Origin: an uncultured Pseudorhodobacter sp. | GTDB taxonomy: Bacteria > Pseudomonadota > Alphaproteobacteria > Rhodobacterales > Rhodobacteraceae | Assembly (NCBI GenBank): GCA_945957495.1 | Contig: CAMFLG010000001.1 | Location: forward strand, 1-40,672 | Direction: 5' to 3' | Length of the DNA: 40,672 nucleotides | Part shown: piece by piece, positions 15,741-24,794 of the stretch | How positions within the stretch are numbered: the stretch's first letter is position 1 | Layout of the letters: each line of letters begins with the position of its first letter | The notes under the pieces: generated by a model | What the model saw: only the letters and a program-made list of their open reading frames with translations | What the model was told of the DNA's origin: nothing | The model's database searches: none | Translations under genes and position numbers: made by a program

Positions 15741-16525
15741 CCGAAGCGTCGCGACCTTGGCGACGGCGGGCCATCTTTGCAGGCAGCCTGTTTGCCATTG
15801 TGGGCTGGGTGATTGGCGCGCCTCGTCTTGCCAGCCGATGGCCCACGCGGCTTGCCTTTCGGGGCCTGCCAGGGCTGTCTCCATTTCGCGAACTTGAAAC
15901 AGCGGGCGCGCTATCGACCGGTGCTGGTCTGCTCGTCGGTTTGGACGTGGCTGCACCCCCTGATGCCGCACAAGACGCCCGCATTGCTGCGGCGCGCGCC
16001 GACCCTTGCGCCGCGTTGTTTGGCAGACAAACCGACCAACGCCTGCCCATTGCATTCTTTTCCGATTTCAACTGCCCGAACTGCCGCGTGCTGGACGCAA
16101 TCCTGCTCGACTATGACGCAAGCCACCCCGGCACCATCCGGATCATCCGCCATGAACTGCCCTTGCTTGGGGCAGCATCCACCATCGCCAGTCAGGCCGT
16201 TCTTGCCGCCGACCGACAGGGTGGTTATCAGGCGATGCATGATCGGTTGATGCGGACGCGCATGGTCACTGATCTGAAATTCGTGGTCGTCATTGCGGAC
16301 GCTGCGGGGCTGGACGGTCAACGCCTTGTGACCGACATGCAGACGCAAGAGATTGCATCCGCCCTCAACATGTCAAAGGCAATAGCTTCGGTGTTTGGGT
16401 TTTATGGCACCCCCTCCACTGTCATCGGCCGCAGCGTGTTCATGGGGGCCATCCCGGCGGCAGATGTAGCGCAGATCATCGAGACCGAGTTGGAAGCTTT
16501 GCCTATGGCCTGCAGCAGGGGTTAA
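15737..16525 (+). CDS. DsbA/ScsC-like thioredoxin-fold protein
   Basis: A 262-residue exported or membrane-anchored thiol oxidoreductase. A hydrophobic segment (about 11-28) is followed by a linker and a DsbA-type thioredoxin domain with FFSDFNCPNC (Cys113/Cys116) and the cis-Pro loop GTPSTVI. An additional cysteine (DPCAALF) lies before the domain. The GTG start overlaps the ATPase stop, so the two are translationally coupled. ScsC-type proteins protect periplasmic thiols from copper, which fits this context. It converges with the VTT gene, 15 bases apart. Confidence 0.85.
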   Translation: MTEASRPWRRRAIFAGSLFAIVGWVIGAPRLASRWPTRLAFRGLPGLSPFRELETAGALSTGAGLLVGLDVAAPPDAAQDARIAAARADPCAALFGRQTDQRLPIAFFSDFNCPNCRVLDAILLDYDASHPGTIRIIRHELPLLGAASTIASQAVLAADRQGGYQAMHDRLMRTRMVTDLKFVVVIADAAGLDGQRLVTDMQTQEIASALNMSKAIASVFGFYGTPSTVIGRSVFMGAIPAADVAQIIETELEALPMACSRG

Positions 16526-16540
16526 GCGCCACGCCGCGCA

Positions 16541-16981
16541 TCACGCTGGCCAGTATTGCCAGGCCAAGACGATTAGCGCGTAACGCAGCACCTTGCCGAC
16601 AGCGACGAAGATCAAAAACGGCCCGATGGACACCCGCATGATCCCCGCCATCAGTGTCAACGGATCACCGATGATTGGCACCCACGACAGCAAAAGCGAC
16701 CAGATGCCATAGCGGGCAAACCAGGCTTGTGCGCGGGCGTTTGTGGCATCCTTGATCGGAAACCAGGATCGATCCTTGAAGATCAGAATATACCGCCCCA
16801 TGCCCCAATTCACAGTCGCACCCGCAATATTGCCAAGCGATGCCGCAGTGACAAGCAGGGCGGGCTGTCCAGTGCCGCCTGCCAGAAGGCCAAGCAACAC
16901 AGCCTCGGACGAGCCCGGCAAAAGCGTGGCCGACAGGAATGCCGATCCGAAAAGCAGCCAGCAGGCGGCAAGGACGGTCAT
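16541..16981 (-). CDS. YqaA/DedA-like VTT-domain membrane protein
   Basis: A 146-residue membrane protein of the VTT (SNARE-associated/DedA) superfamily, short YqaA type. Typical features: FLSATLLPGSSEAVLLGLL at the N-terminus, AASLGNIAGATVNWGMGRY, then WVPIIGDPLTLMAGIMR with the conserved Gly-Asp-Pro. Members are linked to lipid scrambling and envelope homeostasis; some are close to selenite or mercury transport genes. It is last in the cutF-cutO-tlpA run, 25 bases after tlpA. Confidence 0.85.
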   Translation of the reverse strand: MTVLAACWLLFGSAFLSATLLPGSSEAVLLGLLAGGTGQPALLVTAASLGNIAGATVNWGMGRYILIFKDRSWFPIKDATNARAQAWFARYGIWSLLLSWVPIIGDPLTLMAGIMRVSIGPFLIFVAVGKVLRYALIVLAWQYWPA

Positions 16982-17006
16982 CTGAAATCGCTCTCAGACA
17001 TTGTCA

Positions 17007-17528
17007 TCAACCCACATCAATGACGTTTTCCATCTGCGCGATTGCCGAAGGTTTGTCCCACTTTGCAGGCCCAAAGATACGCGCCAATTCTTGCCCTTTG
17101 CGGTCGATCAGCAGCGTTGTGGGTAAGCCGAACGCCGCGAAAGCCAGTTGCACCCGGATATCCTCTCCCCAGTACAGCCCAAGGTCCCGAATGCCAATCT
17201 CTTGGTAAAATCGGCGTGCAGTGTCGATCCCCGTCGCATCAATTGAAATCGGCACAACCGCGAAATCAGGGCCACCGAGTTTGCGTTGCAACGCATCGAG
17301 GTCAGGCATTTCTTCCCGGCAGGGTGGGCACCACGAGGCCCAGATGTTCAGCAACACGACGCGGCCCGCAAAATCGGAAAGCATCAGCTTGCGCCCTTCG
17401 CCATCCTTGAACGGTGGCGACAGCAGAGGCACCGGATCTGCGCCAAGCGTGAACGGCGGGCGGGCAAAAGCCGGTTTGGCCATCAAGGCAAGTGCCAAGG
17501 TGGAGAGCAAAATGTCACGTCTGTTCAT
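17007..17528 (-). CDS. TlpA-like periplasmic thioredoxin
   Basis: A 173-residue exported thiol-disulfide protein with a signal peptide (cleavage near AFARP, 23), the catalytic WCPPC (Cys67/Cys70) in LLNIWASWCPPCREEMPDL, and cis-Pro in FGLPTTLLID. TlpA-type reductases prepare copper ligands in cytochrome oxidase and other periplasmic copper proteins. Here the upstream neighbour is the multicopper oxidase, 62 bases away across a strong hairpin, so it may service copper loading or thiol repair. AAAGGA supports the start. It occupies the position that cutG has in the R. capsulatus cutFOG operon but is a different protein type. Confidence 0.9.
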   Translation of the reverse strand: MNRRDILLSTLALALMAKPAFARPPFTLGADPVPLLSPPFKDGEGRKLMLSDFAGRVVLLNIWASWCPPCREEMPDLDALQRKLGGPDFAVVPISIDATGIDTARRFYQEIGIRDLGLYWGEDIRVQLAFAAFGLPTTLLIDRKGQELARIFGPAKWDKPSAIAQMENVIDVG

Positions 17529-17549
17529 AGCGGTATCCTTTCGCCGAAG

Positions 17550-17577
17550 GGCCTGCCCGCGCGATGCCGGGCAGGCC
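17550..17577 (-). promoter_or_regulatory. Strong hairpin between multicopper oxidase and tlpA
   Basis: A 10-bp perfect GC-rich stem (GGCCTGCCCG 17550-17559 / CGGGCAGGCC 17568-17577) with an 8-base loop fills most of the 62-base gap. No T-run follows on the minus strand. It could stabilise the oxidase mRNA 3' end or lower readthrough into tlpA. Confidence 0.6.
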
Positions 17578-17590
17578 TATTGCGTGGCGA

Positions 17591-19072
17591 TCAGGCTGAC
17601 ACCGCGAACTCTGTCATCATGCCGGTCGACAGGTGCGGCATATGGTGGCAATGCAGCATCCAGCGCGCCGCCTCGCCCGCGTCCAGCGCAACGGTGACCA
17701 TCGCCATGGGCGGCACATAGACCGTGTCCCGCATAGCGCCGTTGATGGCCTTTCCATTGATGTTGACCACTTGGAACGCATGGCCATGCAGGTGCATCGG
17801 ATGGCCCATCATCGACATATTGTGGAACATCAACTCAACACGCTCGCCGCTGGTGGCGATGATCGGTTTATGGGTGTCCCAGGTCTGGCCATCAATCGTC
17901 CAGAGATAGGGCTGCATAGAGCCTGCCAACATGATCATGTGGCTGCGGTCCACCGGACGGGCGGCAAGTGGGTTCGCTGCTTGCAGCAGCATTTCCTGCG
18001 CCATGTCGGTGTCGAAGGCGGGAGACTCCGCGTCAGACATTCCGGCGATCTTGCTGACCTGCGCACCGGTGGTGGCGAGGATAAGGCCTGTGCGTTCACG
18101 CGCACCTTCGCGCAAGGCCAGCACCGGGAAAGCGCCGTCGCCGGGCAGGTCAATCTCGATATCCAGCCGTTGCGCCATCGCCATGCCAAACCGTGTACCG
18201 GGCATCGGCACGATCGCATGGCCATCCACCGCCACCAGCCGCGCAGTCACGCCTGTGTCGATCCAGAACGTCGTGGCCGAAGCTGCGTTGACGATCCTCA
18301 ACCGAACACGCCCGCCCTTTTCCACCGAGACTACTTCTGGGTCGGAAAGGGTGCGGTCATTGGCAAGGTAAGCGTCGAAATTGAAATCATTCAGGTCCAT
18401 GGCCATGCCACCCATCGCCATACCAGACATATCCATTCCCGACATGTCACCACCGCTCATATCCATGCCGGACATGCCAGTGTCAGTTTTGCCTGCGACG
18501 CCCATGGCCGACATGTCGTGACCCGCCATGCCGCCAGTGATTTCGGCCAGCACTTCCTCGGCAGGGCGGAATGAGAAATCATGCAGGAACATGACTACCT
18601 CTTGCCGGTCTGCGACGATATCCGCAGCCGAGCGCACGATCAATGGTGCGGCTAAAAGGTTCATCTCTTGCACCGGCACATGGCTGTGCATCCAGTGAGT
18701 GCCGGGGTTGGGCGCATAGTCAAAACTGCGCATCTCGCCGGTTTTTAGCAGGGGCATCGGCAGGTTCGGCACACCGTCCTGCACGTTGGGGGGGAGTTGG
18801 CCATGCCAGTGGATGATGGTTTCGACATCCAAAGAGTTGGTCAGGTCCACGCGAAACTGCTGACCCGGATCAAGGATCAGACCTTGCCCACCTGCCCCGT
18901 TGATCAGCCCGTAAACCGTGGCTGCCTTGCCATCAATTTCCAACACGCGGGTGGCAGCGGTCAGGCTCAGTGGTGCGGATTGTCCGAACGCAAGTCGCGG
19001 AAGCGCTGTAGATGCAGCCATCGCTGCCGATGCGGCAATAAAGCCGCGACGTGTAAGATCGTGTGCCATCAT
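17591..19072 (-). CDS. cutO: TAT-exported multicopper oxidase (CutO/CueO/CopA-type)
   Basis: Periplasmic oxidase of Cu+ to the less toxic Cu2+, 493 residues. A twin-arginine signal (LTRRGFIAAS, 7-16) allows export of the folded copper enzyme. The four copper-ligand clusters are present: HWHGQLPP, HWMHSHVP, HPMHLHGHAF and MLHCHHMPHLSTGM, the last with the type 1 copper ligands Cys, His and Met. A Met-rich insert (MSGMDMSGGDMSGMDMSGMA region) matches the copper-binding segment of CueO-like enzymes. Start at 19072 (or the next ATG, 19069) with GGAG upstream. It follows a CutF-like gene and two hairpins, which suggests copper-dependent translational control as in R. capsulatus cutFOG. Confidence 0.92.
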   Translation of the reverse strand: MMAHDLTRRGFIAASAAMAASTALPRLAFGQSAPLSLTAATRVLEIDGKAATVYGLINGAGGQGLILDPGQQFRVDLTNSLDVETIIHWHGQLPPNVQDGVPNLPMPLLKTGEMRSFDYAPNPGTHWMHSHVPVQEMNLLAAPLIVRSAADIVADRQEVVMFLHDFSFRPAEEVLAEITGGMAGHDMSAMGVAGKTDTGMSGMDMSGGDMSGMDMSGMAMGGMAMDLNDFNFDAYLANDRTLSDPEVVSVEKGGRVRLRIVNAASATTFWIDTGVTARLVAVDGHAIVPMPGTRFGMAMAQRLDIEIDLPGDGAFPVLALREGARERTGLILATTGAQVSKIAGMSDAESPAFDTDMAQEMLLQAANPLAARPVDRSHMIMLAGSMQPYLWTIDGQTWDTHKPIIATSGERVELMFHNMSMMGHPMHLHGHAFQVVNINGKAINGAMRDTVYVPPMAMVTVALDAGEAARWMLHCHHMPHLSTGMMTEFAVSA

Positions 19073-19082
19073 ATGCTCCGTT

Positions 19083-19133
19083 TGGCTTCGGTGAAGCCAT
19101 TTCAAACTGGAATGCGCCGCAGACTTGCAGCGC
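19083..19133 (-). promoter_or_regulatory. Two tandem RNA hairpins in the cutF-like/cutO gap
   Basis: Hairpin A: TGGCTTC (19083-19089) / GAAGCCA (19093-19099), 7 bp, 3-base loop, ending about four bases from the GGAG ribosome site of the oxidase. Hairpin B: GCGCCGCA (19114-19121) / TGCAGCGC (19126-19133), 8 bp with one G-U pair and a 4-base loop, only five bases from the CutF-like stop. A ribosome stalled at the end of the upstream cistron would cover hairpin B, which fits a stalling-controlled switch. Confidence 0.65.
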
Positions 19134-19137
19134 CGTT

Positions 19138-19509
19138 TCAAGTATGACGAAGCATGTCGGGTGGACGTTGTGCAGGATCAGGAATGAGCGAGGTCCACGC
19201 AGGACCGACTTCCCCCAACCAAGTTGTCGCCTCGATCCTTGCAACCCGCCCAACGACAACGCCACCTTCGAGCCTGTCCGACCCGAGGCACAGTGTGGCA
19301 CAAAGTGAACCATTCATTTTAGAATGCTGGGGATCGCCATGGCTTGTTTGATCTTGGACATGTCCTGCATGGATCATCGTCATGGACATTTCATGCGCCT
19401 GAGCGCTCATCCCCAAGTGGGATGTGTTCAAAGCAAAAATCAGCGCCAGCACAAGAAGACTGTGCAGCGTCGAAACAAATTCAAGAACGGTGCGGCTTCT
19501 TGAGTGCAT
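19138..19509 (-). CDS. cutF: CutF-like (DUF2946-type) small secreted protein upstream of the multicopper oxidase
   Basis: A 123-residue protein with an N-terminal hydrophobic signal (about 12-30), a Met/His-rich central part (HEMSMTMIHAGHVQD, then SHGDPQHSKM), a CATLC motif (Cys70/Cys74) and a proline-containing C-terminus (PDPAQRPPD). Position and layout match CutF of the R. capsulatus cutFOG operon, which is needed for copper-dependent production of the oxidase CutO. The oxidase starts 65 bases downstream beyond two hairpins. No strong ribosome site is seen. It lies 128 bases after cusA on the same strand, with no gene in that gap. Sequence identity to CutF was not checked. Confidence 0.68.
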   Translation of the reverse strand: MHSRSRTVLEFVSTLHSLLVLALIFALNTSHLGMSAQAHEMSMTMIHAGHVQDQTSHGDPQHSKMNGSLCATLCLGSDRLEGGVVVGRVARIEATTWLGEVGPAWTSLIPDPAQRPPDMLRHT

Positions 19510-19637
19510 GGGTTCGAGATAGCCCTACGTGGTCGACCCGGCAAGTAACGTCGTCGAGTGTTTCAAGTCGCGACGGCGGGAACGTGCTGGGAATGCTTTC
19601 TGGTGGGAGTTGGCGGATCAATTCGCGGCGGAACTAT

Positions 19638-22600
19638 TCAGGCTCCTCCAGCAAGCTGCATCTTTGCTGGAACGGCGGCAGTGCGCGCCAATTCCCAGCC
19701 TTTGACCAGCGAATATACTGCCGGGATCACCACCAGTGTCAGCACGGTTGAACTGACCATGCCCCCAATCATCGGCACGGCGATGCGCTGCATCACCTCG
19801 GAACCCGTGCCATGCGCCCAGAGGATCGGCATCAACCCGGCCATGATCGCCACCACGGTCATCATCTTGGGGCGCACGCGTTCCACCGCGCCGACCATGA
19901 TCGCGGCATTCAGATCGGCACGCGTGAAGACTCGGGTTTCCGCTGCGGCCTTGGCCCGGGCTTCAATCAGCGCATGATCAAGGTAAATCAACATGATTAC
20001 CCCGGTTTCTGCGGCCACCCCTGCCAAGGCGATAAAGCCGACCGCCACGGCGACCGAGGTGTTGAAGCCAAGAAACCACATCAGCCAGATGCCCCCCACC
20101 AGCGCAAAGGGTAAAGACAGCATCACGATCAGGGTTTCCGTCAGCGCGCGAAAGTTCAGGAACAGCAGCAGAAAAATCAGCGCCAAAGTCACCGGAACCA
20201 CAATTTTCAACCGCTCGGTGGCGCGTTCCAGATATTCAAACTGGCCGCTCCAGGCCACCGAATACCCCGTTGGCAATACCACCTGCGCCTCTACCGCCGC
20301 CTTGGCGTCGGCGACATAGCCACCCAGATCGCGGCCAGAAATATCGACAAAGATATAGACCGCCAACTGGCCGTTTTCGGTGCGAATGGTCGTCGCCCCC
20401 CGTGTCAGTTCTACTGTGGCGACAGCCCCCAAAGGCACCGACCCACCACCCGGCAGGGCCACCTGCACATCGCGGGCTATCGCCTGCGGGTCGGAGCGTT
20501 GGTCACGGGGATAGCGGACGGCGACGCCGTAACGTTCGCGTCCTTCAACCGTCTGGGTGATCACTTCGGACCCCAAAGCCATCGAAATGACCTCCTGCAC
20601 TGCCGCGACCGACAGCCCATAGCGGCCAAGGGCGGCACGGTCAGGTGTAATGTCGAGGAAGTAACCGCCAATCACCCGTTCGGCATAGGCGCTCGATGTG
20701 CCGGGCACTTTGCGGACGACGGCTTCAATTTCGCGCGCCACACCTTCCATCTTGGCCAGATCAGTGCCGTAGATCTTGATGCCAACCGGGGTGCGGATGC
20801 CGGTAGACAGCATATCGGTGCGCGCCCGGATCGGCATGGTCCAGGCGTTCGACACACCGGGAAATTGCAGTGCCGCGTCCATTTCATCCTTCAAGCTTTC
20901 CGACGTAACGCCCGCCCGCCATTCCGATTTCGGTTTCAGATTGATGATGGTTTCAAACATCTCGGTCGGGGCCGGATCCGTGGCCGTTTGCGCCCGACCG
21001 GACTTGCCGAACACCGATTGCACCTCGGGGAAACTTTTGATGATGCGGTCTTGCATCTGCATCAGTTCCGCCGCTTTGGTCACCGAAATGCCTGGCAGCG
21101 TGGTTGGCATATACATCAAGGTGCCCTCGTCCAGTGCGGGCATGAACTCGCTGCCCAACTGTCGCGCGGGCCAGACTGTAACCACCAATGCCGCGAGGGC
21201 GATCATGATCGTCAGACCCCGCGCCTTCAAAACACCCCGAATGATCGGCCTATACAGCGCGATCAGCAGGCGGTTCACCGGGTTCTTGTGTTCCGGCACG
21301 ATATGGCCGCGCACAAAAATCACCATCAACGCAGGCACCAACGTCACCGACAAGATCGCCGCCGCAGCCATCGCGAAAGTCTTGGTAAAGGCCAGCGGGC
21401 CAAATAACTTGCCCTCCTGGTTTTCCAGCGTGAAGATCGGCAGAAACGACACGGTGATGATCAGCAGGCTGAAAAACAGTGCCGGTCCAACTTCTGCCGC
21501 TGCCTTGATCAGAATTTCGACACGCGGGGTGCCGGGTTCTGCGCGTTCCAGATGTTTATGCGCGTTCTCGATCATCACAATCGCTGCGTCGATCATCGCG
21601 CCGATGGCAATGGCAATGCCACCAAGGCTCATGATGTTCGAGCCAAGACCCAGAAACTTCATCGCCGAAAACGCCATCAGGATGCCAACCGGCAGCATGA
21701 TGATCGCGACCAGAGCCGAGCGGACATGCAGTAGGAAAATGATGGTGACGGCGGCCACAACCAGACTTTCCTCCAGCAATGTGCCTTTCAGGGTTTCAAT
21801 GGCAGATTCAATCAAAGTGGATCGGTCATAGACCGGCACGATTTCCGTGCCCTCGGGCAAGGACTTCTGCACATCTGCCAAGGCGGTCTTGGCATTGTCG
21901 ATCACCGTCAACGCGTTCGATCCCACCCGTTGCAGCACGATGCCACTGGCAACCTCCCCGTCGCCGTTTAATTCAGTGATACCGCGCCGCTCATCTGGAA
22001 CGATTTCGACTTGTGCCACATCCGACAGCCGCAGCGGCACGCCGGATTTGGTCATAAGGGTGATGTTTTCGATATCGGCCGTGCCCTTCAGATAGCCGCG
22101 CCCGCGCACCATGAATTCAAATTCCGAGATTTCCACCGTGCGCCCACCGGTATCCATGTTGCTGTCACGAACAGCCTTACCGATATCGGCCAGCGTCACC
22201 CCCTGCGCCCGCATCCGCGCCGGATCGACGACGATGGAATATTGCTTCACAAAGCCGCCAACACTGGCAACTTCCGACACACCATCGGCCTTTGATGCCG
22301 CAAAGCGCACCACCCAATCCTGCAAAGACCGCAGTTCCGCCAGTGACAACTCCTTGCCGACCAGCGCGTATTGATAGACCCAGCCCACCCCGGTTGCGTC
22401 CGGCCCAAGTGCTGGCGTTACGCCATCCGGCAGGCGGCTCGCTGCGGCGTTAAGGTATTCCAGCACCCGGGATCGCGCCCAATAGGGGTCTACGCCATCC
22501 TCAAAAATCACATAGACGAACGACACTCCGAAGAAGCTGAACCCCCGTACCACCTTGGACCTTGGCACCGTCAGCATCGCAGTCGTCAGCGGATAGGTCA

Positions 22601-22793
22601 CCTGATCCTCGACCACTTGCGGCGCTTGGCCGGGGTAATCTGTCAACACGATCACCTGCACGTCAGACAGATCCGGGATCGCGTCCAACGGCAGGGTGCG
22701 GATCGCGTATACTCCGCCCGCCACGGCAACGGCAGCGGCAAACAGGATCAACACCAGATTGCGTGCCGACCAGCCGATCAGTTTGGCGATCAT
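19638..22793 (-). CDS. cusA: CusA-type RND copper/silver efflux pump
   Basis: Heavy-metal-efflux RND transporter of the inner membrane, 1051 residues, normal CusA length. It pumps Cu+/Ag+ from periplasm or cytoplasm through a tripartite channel. Recognisable CusA segments: LDAIPDLSDVQVIVLTDYPG near the start, GAMIDAAIVMIENAHKHLE with the TM4 acidic region, and NAWTMPIRARTDMLSTGIRTP, which holds one of the selectivity methionines. Its ATG overlaps the cusB stop (ATGA). No outer-membrane channel (cusC) is present in this window, so one must be supplied from elsewhere. Substrate assignment to monovalent metals is by similarity to CusA rather than CzcA. Confidence 0.94.
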   Translation of the reverse strand: MIAKLIGWSARNLVLILFAAAVAVAGGVYAIRTLPLDAIPDLSDVQVIVLTDYPGQAPQVVEDQVTYPLTTAMLTVPRSKVVRGFSFFGVSFVYVIFEDGVDPYWARSRVLEYLNAAASRLPDGVTPALGPDATGVGWVYQYALVGKELSLAELRSLQDWVVRFAASKADGVSEVASVGGFVKQYSIVVDPARMRAQGVTLADIGKAVRDSNMDTGGRTVEISEFEFMVRGRGYLKGTADIENITLMTKSGVPLRLSDVAQVEIVPDERRGITELNGDGEVASGIVLQRVGSNALTVIDNAKTALADVQKSLPEGTEIVPVYDRSTLIESAIETLKGTLLEESLVVAAVTIIFLLHVRSALVAIIMLPVGILMAFSAMKFLGLGSNIMSLGGIAIAIGAMIDAAIVMIENAHKHLERAEPGTPRVEILIKAAAEVGPALFFSLLIITVSFLPIFTLENQEGKLFGPLAFTKTFAMAAAAILSVTLVPALMVIFVRGHIVPEHKNPVNRLLIALYRPIIRGVLKARGLTIMIALAALVVTVWPARQLGSEFMPALDEGTLMYMPTTLPGISVTKAAELMQMQDRIIKSFPEVQSVFGKSGRAQTATDPAPTEMFETIINLKPKSEWRAGVTSESLKDEMDAALQFPGVSNAWTMPIRARTDMLSTGIRTPVGIKIYGTDLAKMEGVAREIEAVVRKVPGTSSAYAERVIGGYFLDITPDRAALGRYGLSVAAVQEVISMALGSEVITQTVEGRERYGVAVRYPRDQRSDPQAIARDVQVALPGGGSVPLGAVATVELTRGATTIRTENGQLAVYIFVDISGRDLGGYVADAKAAVEAQVVLPTGYSVAWSGQFEYLERATERLKIVVPVTLALIFLLLFLNFRALTETLIVMLSLPFALVGGIWLMWFLGFNTSVAVAVGFIALAGVAAETGVIMLIYLDHALIEARAKAAAETRVFTRADLNAAIMVGAVERVRPKMMTVVAIMAGLMPILWAHGTGSEVMQRIAVPMIGGMVSSTVLTLVVIPAVYSLVKGWELARTAAVPAKMQLAGGA

Positions 22794-24280
22794 GGCTGTG
22801 CCTCCACCGGGGTAAGCGCCGATAGCGCGGCTTTCAGGTTGCTTTCCGCGTCAATCAGGAAATTGGCTGACACGACCACCGTTTCGCCCTCGGCCACGCC
22901 TTTGCTGATCTCGACCATGCCAGCACCGCGCATCCCCACCTGCACATCTCGCGGCTCAAACCGCCCCTCGCCCAGATTGACAATCACAACCTGACGGTCG
23001 CCGCTATCAATCACGGCAGAATCCGGCACAGTGACCACCGCAGCACCACCTCCGGCTGCGATTTCGACGTCGGCATACATATGCGCAATCATCGCGCCAT
23101 CCGGGTTCGGCAGTTCAACACGAATTTTCGCGGTGCGGGTTTCGGCCTGAATTTCAGGATAAATCTCGTCGACCTTGCCGATGAACTCTCGTCCCGGCAG
23201 GCTGCGAAATCGCACGGTTGCCGCCGCCCCGCGCTGCACCTGCGCCAGTTCATATTCCGGCACATCCGCGATGATCCAGACGGTCGAGGTATCGGCGATG
23301 CGAAATAACGTCTCGCCCGCTGCGGCCATCATGCCGTCCACCGCCATCCGTTCCAGGACCACGCCGCCTTGCGGGGCCATCAGCGTAACCGAAAGCGGCG
23401 GTTTGCCAGTTGTCTCAATCTGCGCGATCATCTCCTCAGGTACGCCAAGGTTCAACAAGCGCTGCAAACTGCCAGCCGCCTTTGCCTTGCCGCCAATGCG
23501 CAAATCCGCTGCATACTGCGCCCCGGCAGATGCAAACTCCTTGGCGTACAGTGTCACCAATGGTTGCCCGGCCCGGATCGGTGCCCCTGTTGTCACATCG
23601 GCGACCTTTTCGACAAACGCCTCGGTGCGCAGGGAAATCACACTGACCTTGCGCTCGTCATGCTCGACCACGCCTGGCACGATGATCGGCTGACTGATCG
23701 TGGACCGAGTGGCCAGAGTGGTTTTCACCCCCGTTCGTTGAATCTTGCCTGCCGAAACGGTGACAGTCGATCCATCCGCCTCTTCCCCATCGTAGACTGG
23801 AAGATAGTCCATCCCCATCGAGTCTTTCTTTGGGGTTGGCGAGGTATCGGGAAGTCCCATTGGATTGCGGTAATAAAGGATACGTTTTTCATCCGCCGTC
23901 GCTGGCACGGCCGTGGCGACGCCCGCGTCTGCCACGGCTTGGTCAGCCTCTTTCGGTGGATCGTCAAAACTGACATCCTGACTGGCCAGCACGGCCACAT
24001 AGGCGCGGCCATCCGCCGCAGTCTTTGGTGCGAATGAATAGGCGGCCTCATCCGGGTGGCGGTAATAGATGACTGCCCCTTCCGGGACAGCCACTTTCAA
24101 GGTTTCAGTGCTACTTGTCGCCATCGCTTCCGCGTCACCGCCAAAGAGCCGCGACGCATAAGTTGTCACCAAGGCGGGGATATCGGCCGGAGCCACGCCT
24201 TGGTCCCCAGCCCAAATCCCGGCAAAACCCGCGGATCCAGCGATCAGCCCCACCATCAGGGTCTTGCCGAGAACGCTCAT
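22790..24280 (-). CDS. cusB: CusB-type periplasmic adaptor with two heavy-metal-binding segments
   Basis: Membrane-fusion protein linking CusA to the outer-membrane channel and passing Cu+/Ag+ to it, 496 residues. After an N-terminal anchor (about 5-22) there are two related metal-site segments: a degenerate IYYRHPDEAA (from 71) and a canonical LYYRNPMGLPDT...DSMGMDYLPVY (134-164). The rest is the usual barrel, lipoyl and hairpin: GAPIRAGQPLVTLYAKEF, RIADTSTVWIIADVPEYEL. It overlaps both YtkA-like and cusA neighbours by ATGA, so three genes are translated as a coupled unit. Confidence 0.93.
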   Translation of the reverse strand: MSVLGKTLMVGLIAGSAGFAGIWAGDQGVAPADIPALVTTYASRLFGGDAEAMATSSTETLKVAVPEGAVIYYRHPDEAAYSFAPKTAADGRAYVAVLASQDVSFDDPPKEADQAVADAGVATAVPATADEKRILYYRNPMGLPDTSPTPKKDSMGMDYLPVYDGEEADGSTVTVSAGKIQRTGVKTTLATRSTISQPIIVPGVVEHDERKVSVISLRTEAFVEKVADVTTGAPIRAGQPLVTLYAKEFASAGAQYAADLRIGGKAKAAGSLQRLLNLGVPEEMIAQIETTGKPPLSVTLMAPQGGVVLERMAVDGMMAAAGETLFRIADTSTVWIIADVPEYELAQVQRGAAATVRFRSLPGREFIGKVDEIYPEIQAETRTAKIRVELPNPDGAMIAHMYADVEIAAGGGAAVVTVPDSAVIDSGDRQVVIVNLGEGRFEPRDVQVGMRGAGMVEISKGVAEGETVVVSANFLIDAESNLKAALSALTPVEAQP

Positions 24281-24678
24281 TTCTGCACGCCGAGGATCAG
24301 CTCGCCCTGCACCGTCTCTGCTTCACCCTGCACTTTGGCTGCGATCTGAAACCTCCAGTTCCCTGCCATCGTTAGATCGGCCTTGAACTGGTATTGCCCG
24401 GGAATGTCTGACGCCACCGCTTCCACCGGGGTGGTCATCCCTTCCATGCCTTCAGGAGCCATATCGAGGCGTGTCGTGAAAATCACCGCGTCGGTGACCG
24501 GCGTGTTTGTCCGCATATCGGTCAAGCTGACCGATATGATCGCCCCATCACCGGGGTGCAGGGCGTTGCTGATGATTTTGAACGCATAGTCTTCGGGGGC
24601 AGCTTGTGCCGCAAAGGCCGCCACAAAGCTGAGAGCCTGCGCTAGCACTAGGCTGCGCAACAATTGTTTGGTGTTCAT
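24277..24678 (-). CDS. YtkA-like exported protein coupled to cusBA
   Basis: A 133-residue protein with a signal peptide (cleavage near AAQAAPED, 27) and a YtkA/FixH-type beta domain: AFKIISNALHPGDGAIISVSLTDMRTNTPVTDAVIF, RLDMAPEGMEGMTTP and LTMAGNWRFQIAAKV. The MAPEGMEGM segment is a candidate copper site, analogous to MTTMHM in the related protein at 6123-6551. The real start is the ATG at 24678; the in-frame extension to 24792 is leader RNA with repeats and hairpins. It precedes cusB with an ATGA overlap and is preceded by a CutF-like gene. Confidence 0.72.
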   Translation of the reverse strand: MNTKQLLRSLVLAQALSFVAAFAAQAAPEDYAFKIISNALHPGDGAIISVSLTDMRTNTPVTDAVIFTTRLDMAPEGMEGMTTPVEAVASDIPGQYQFKADLTMAGNWRFQIAAKVQGEAETVQGELILGVQK

Positions 24679-24720
24679 GATAAAACTTTCGACTGTCAAA
24701 GCCGCGCAGTTGCGCGATAC

Positions 24721-24794
24721 CGGCTTGGCATTTACCAAGCCGCGCTTACCGCCCGGCGTGAGTGCCGCGCAGTTTACGGGTGCGTTTAGCACCC
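24721..24794 (-). promoter_or_regulatory. Hairpin-rich leader between CutF-like gene and ytkA-cusBA
   Basis: Within the 123-base gap: a perfect 8-bp stem CGGCTTGG (24721-24728) / CCAAGCCG (24735-24742) with a 6-base loop, and GGGTGC (24778-24783) / GCACCC (24789-24794) with a 5-base loop, seven bases from the upstream stop. A short CGGC/GCCG stem lies between. An 11-base direct repeat GCCGCGCAGTT occurs at 24701 and 24764. No T-run. Probably a translation-control leader. Confidence 0.6.

Noticed and set aside
17633..18574. 313-codon His-rich plus-strand frame
   Set aside because: Antisense of the Met-rich multicopper oxidase: ATG codons read as CAT (His) on the other strand.
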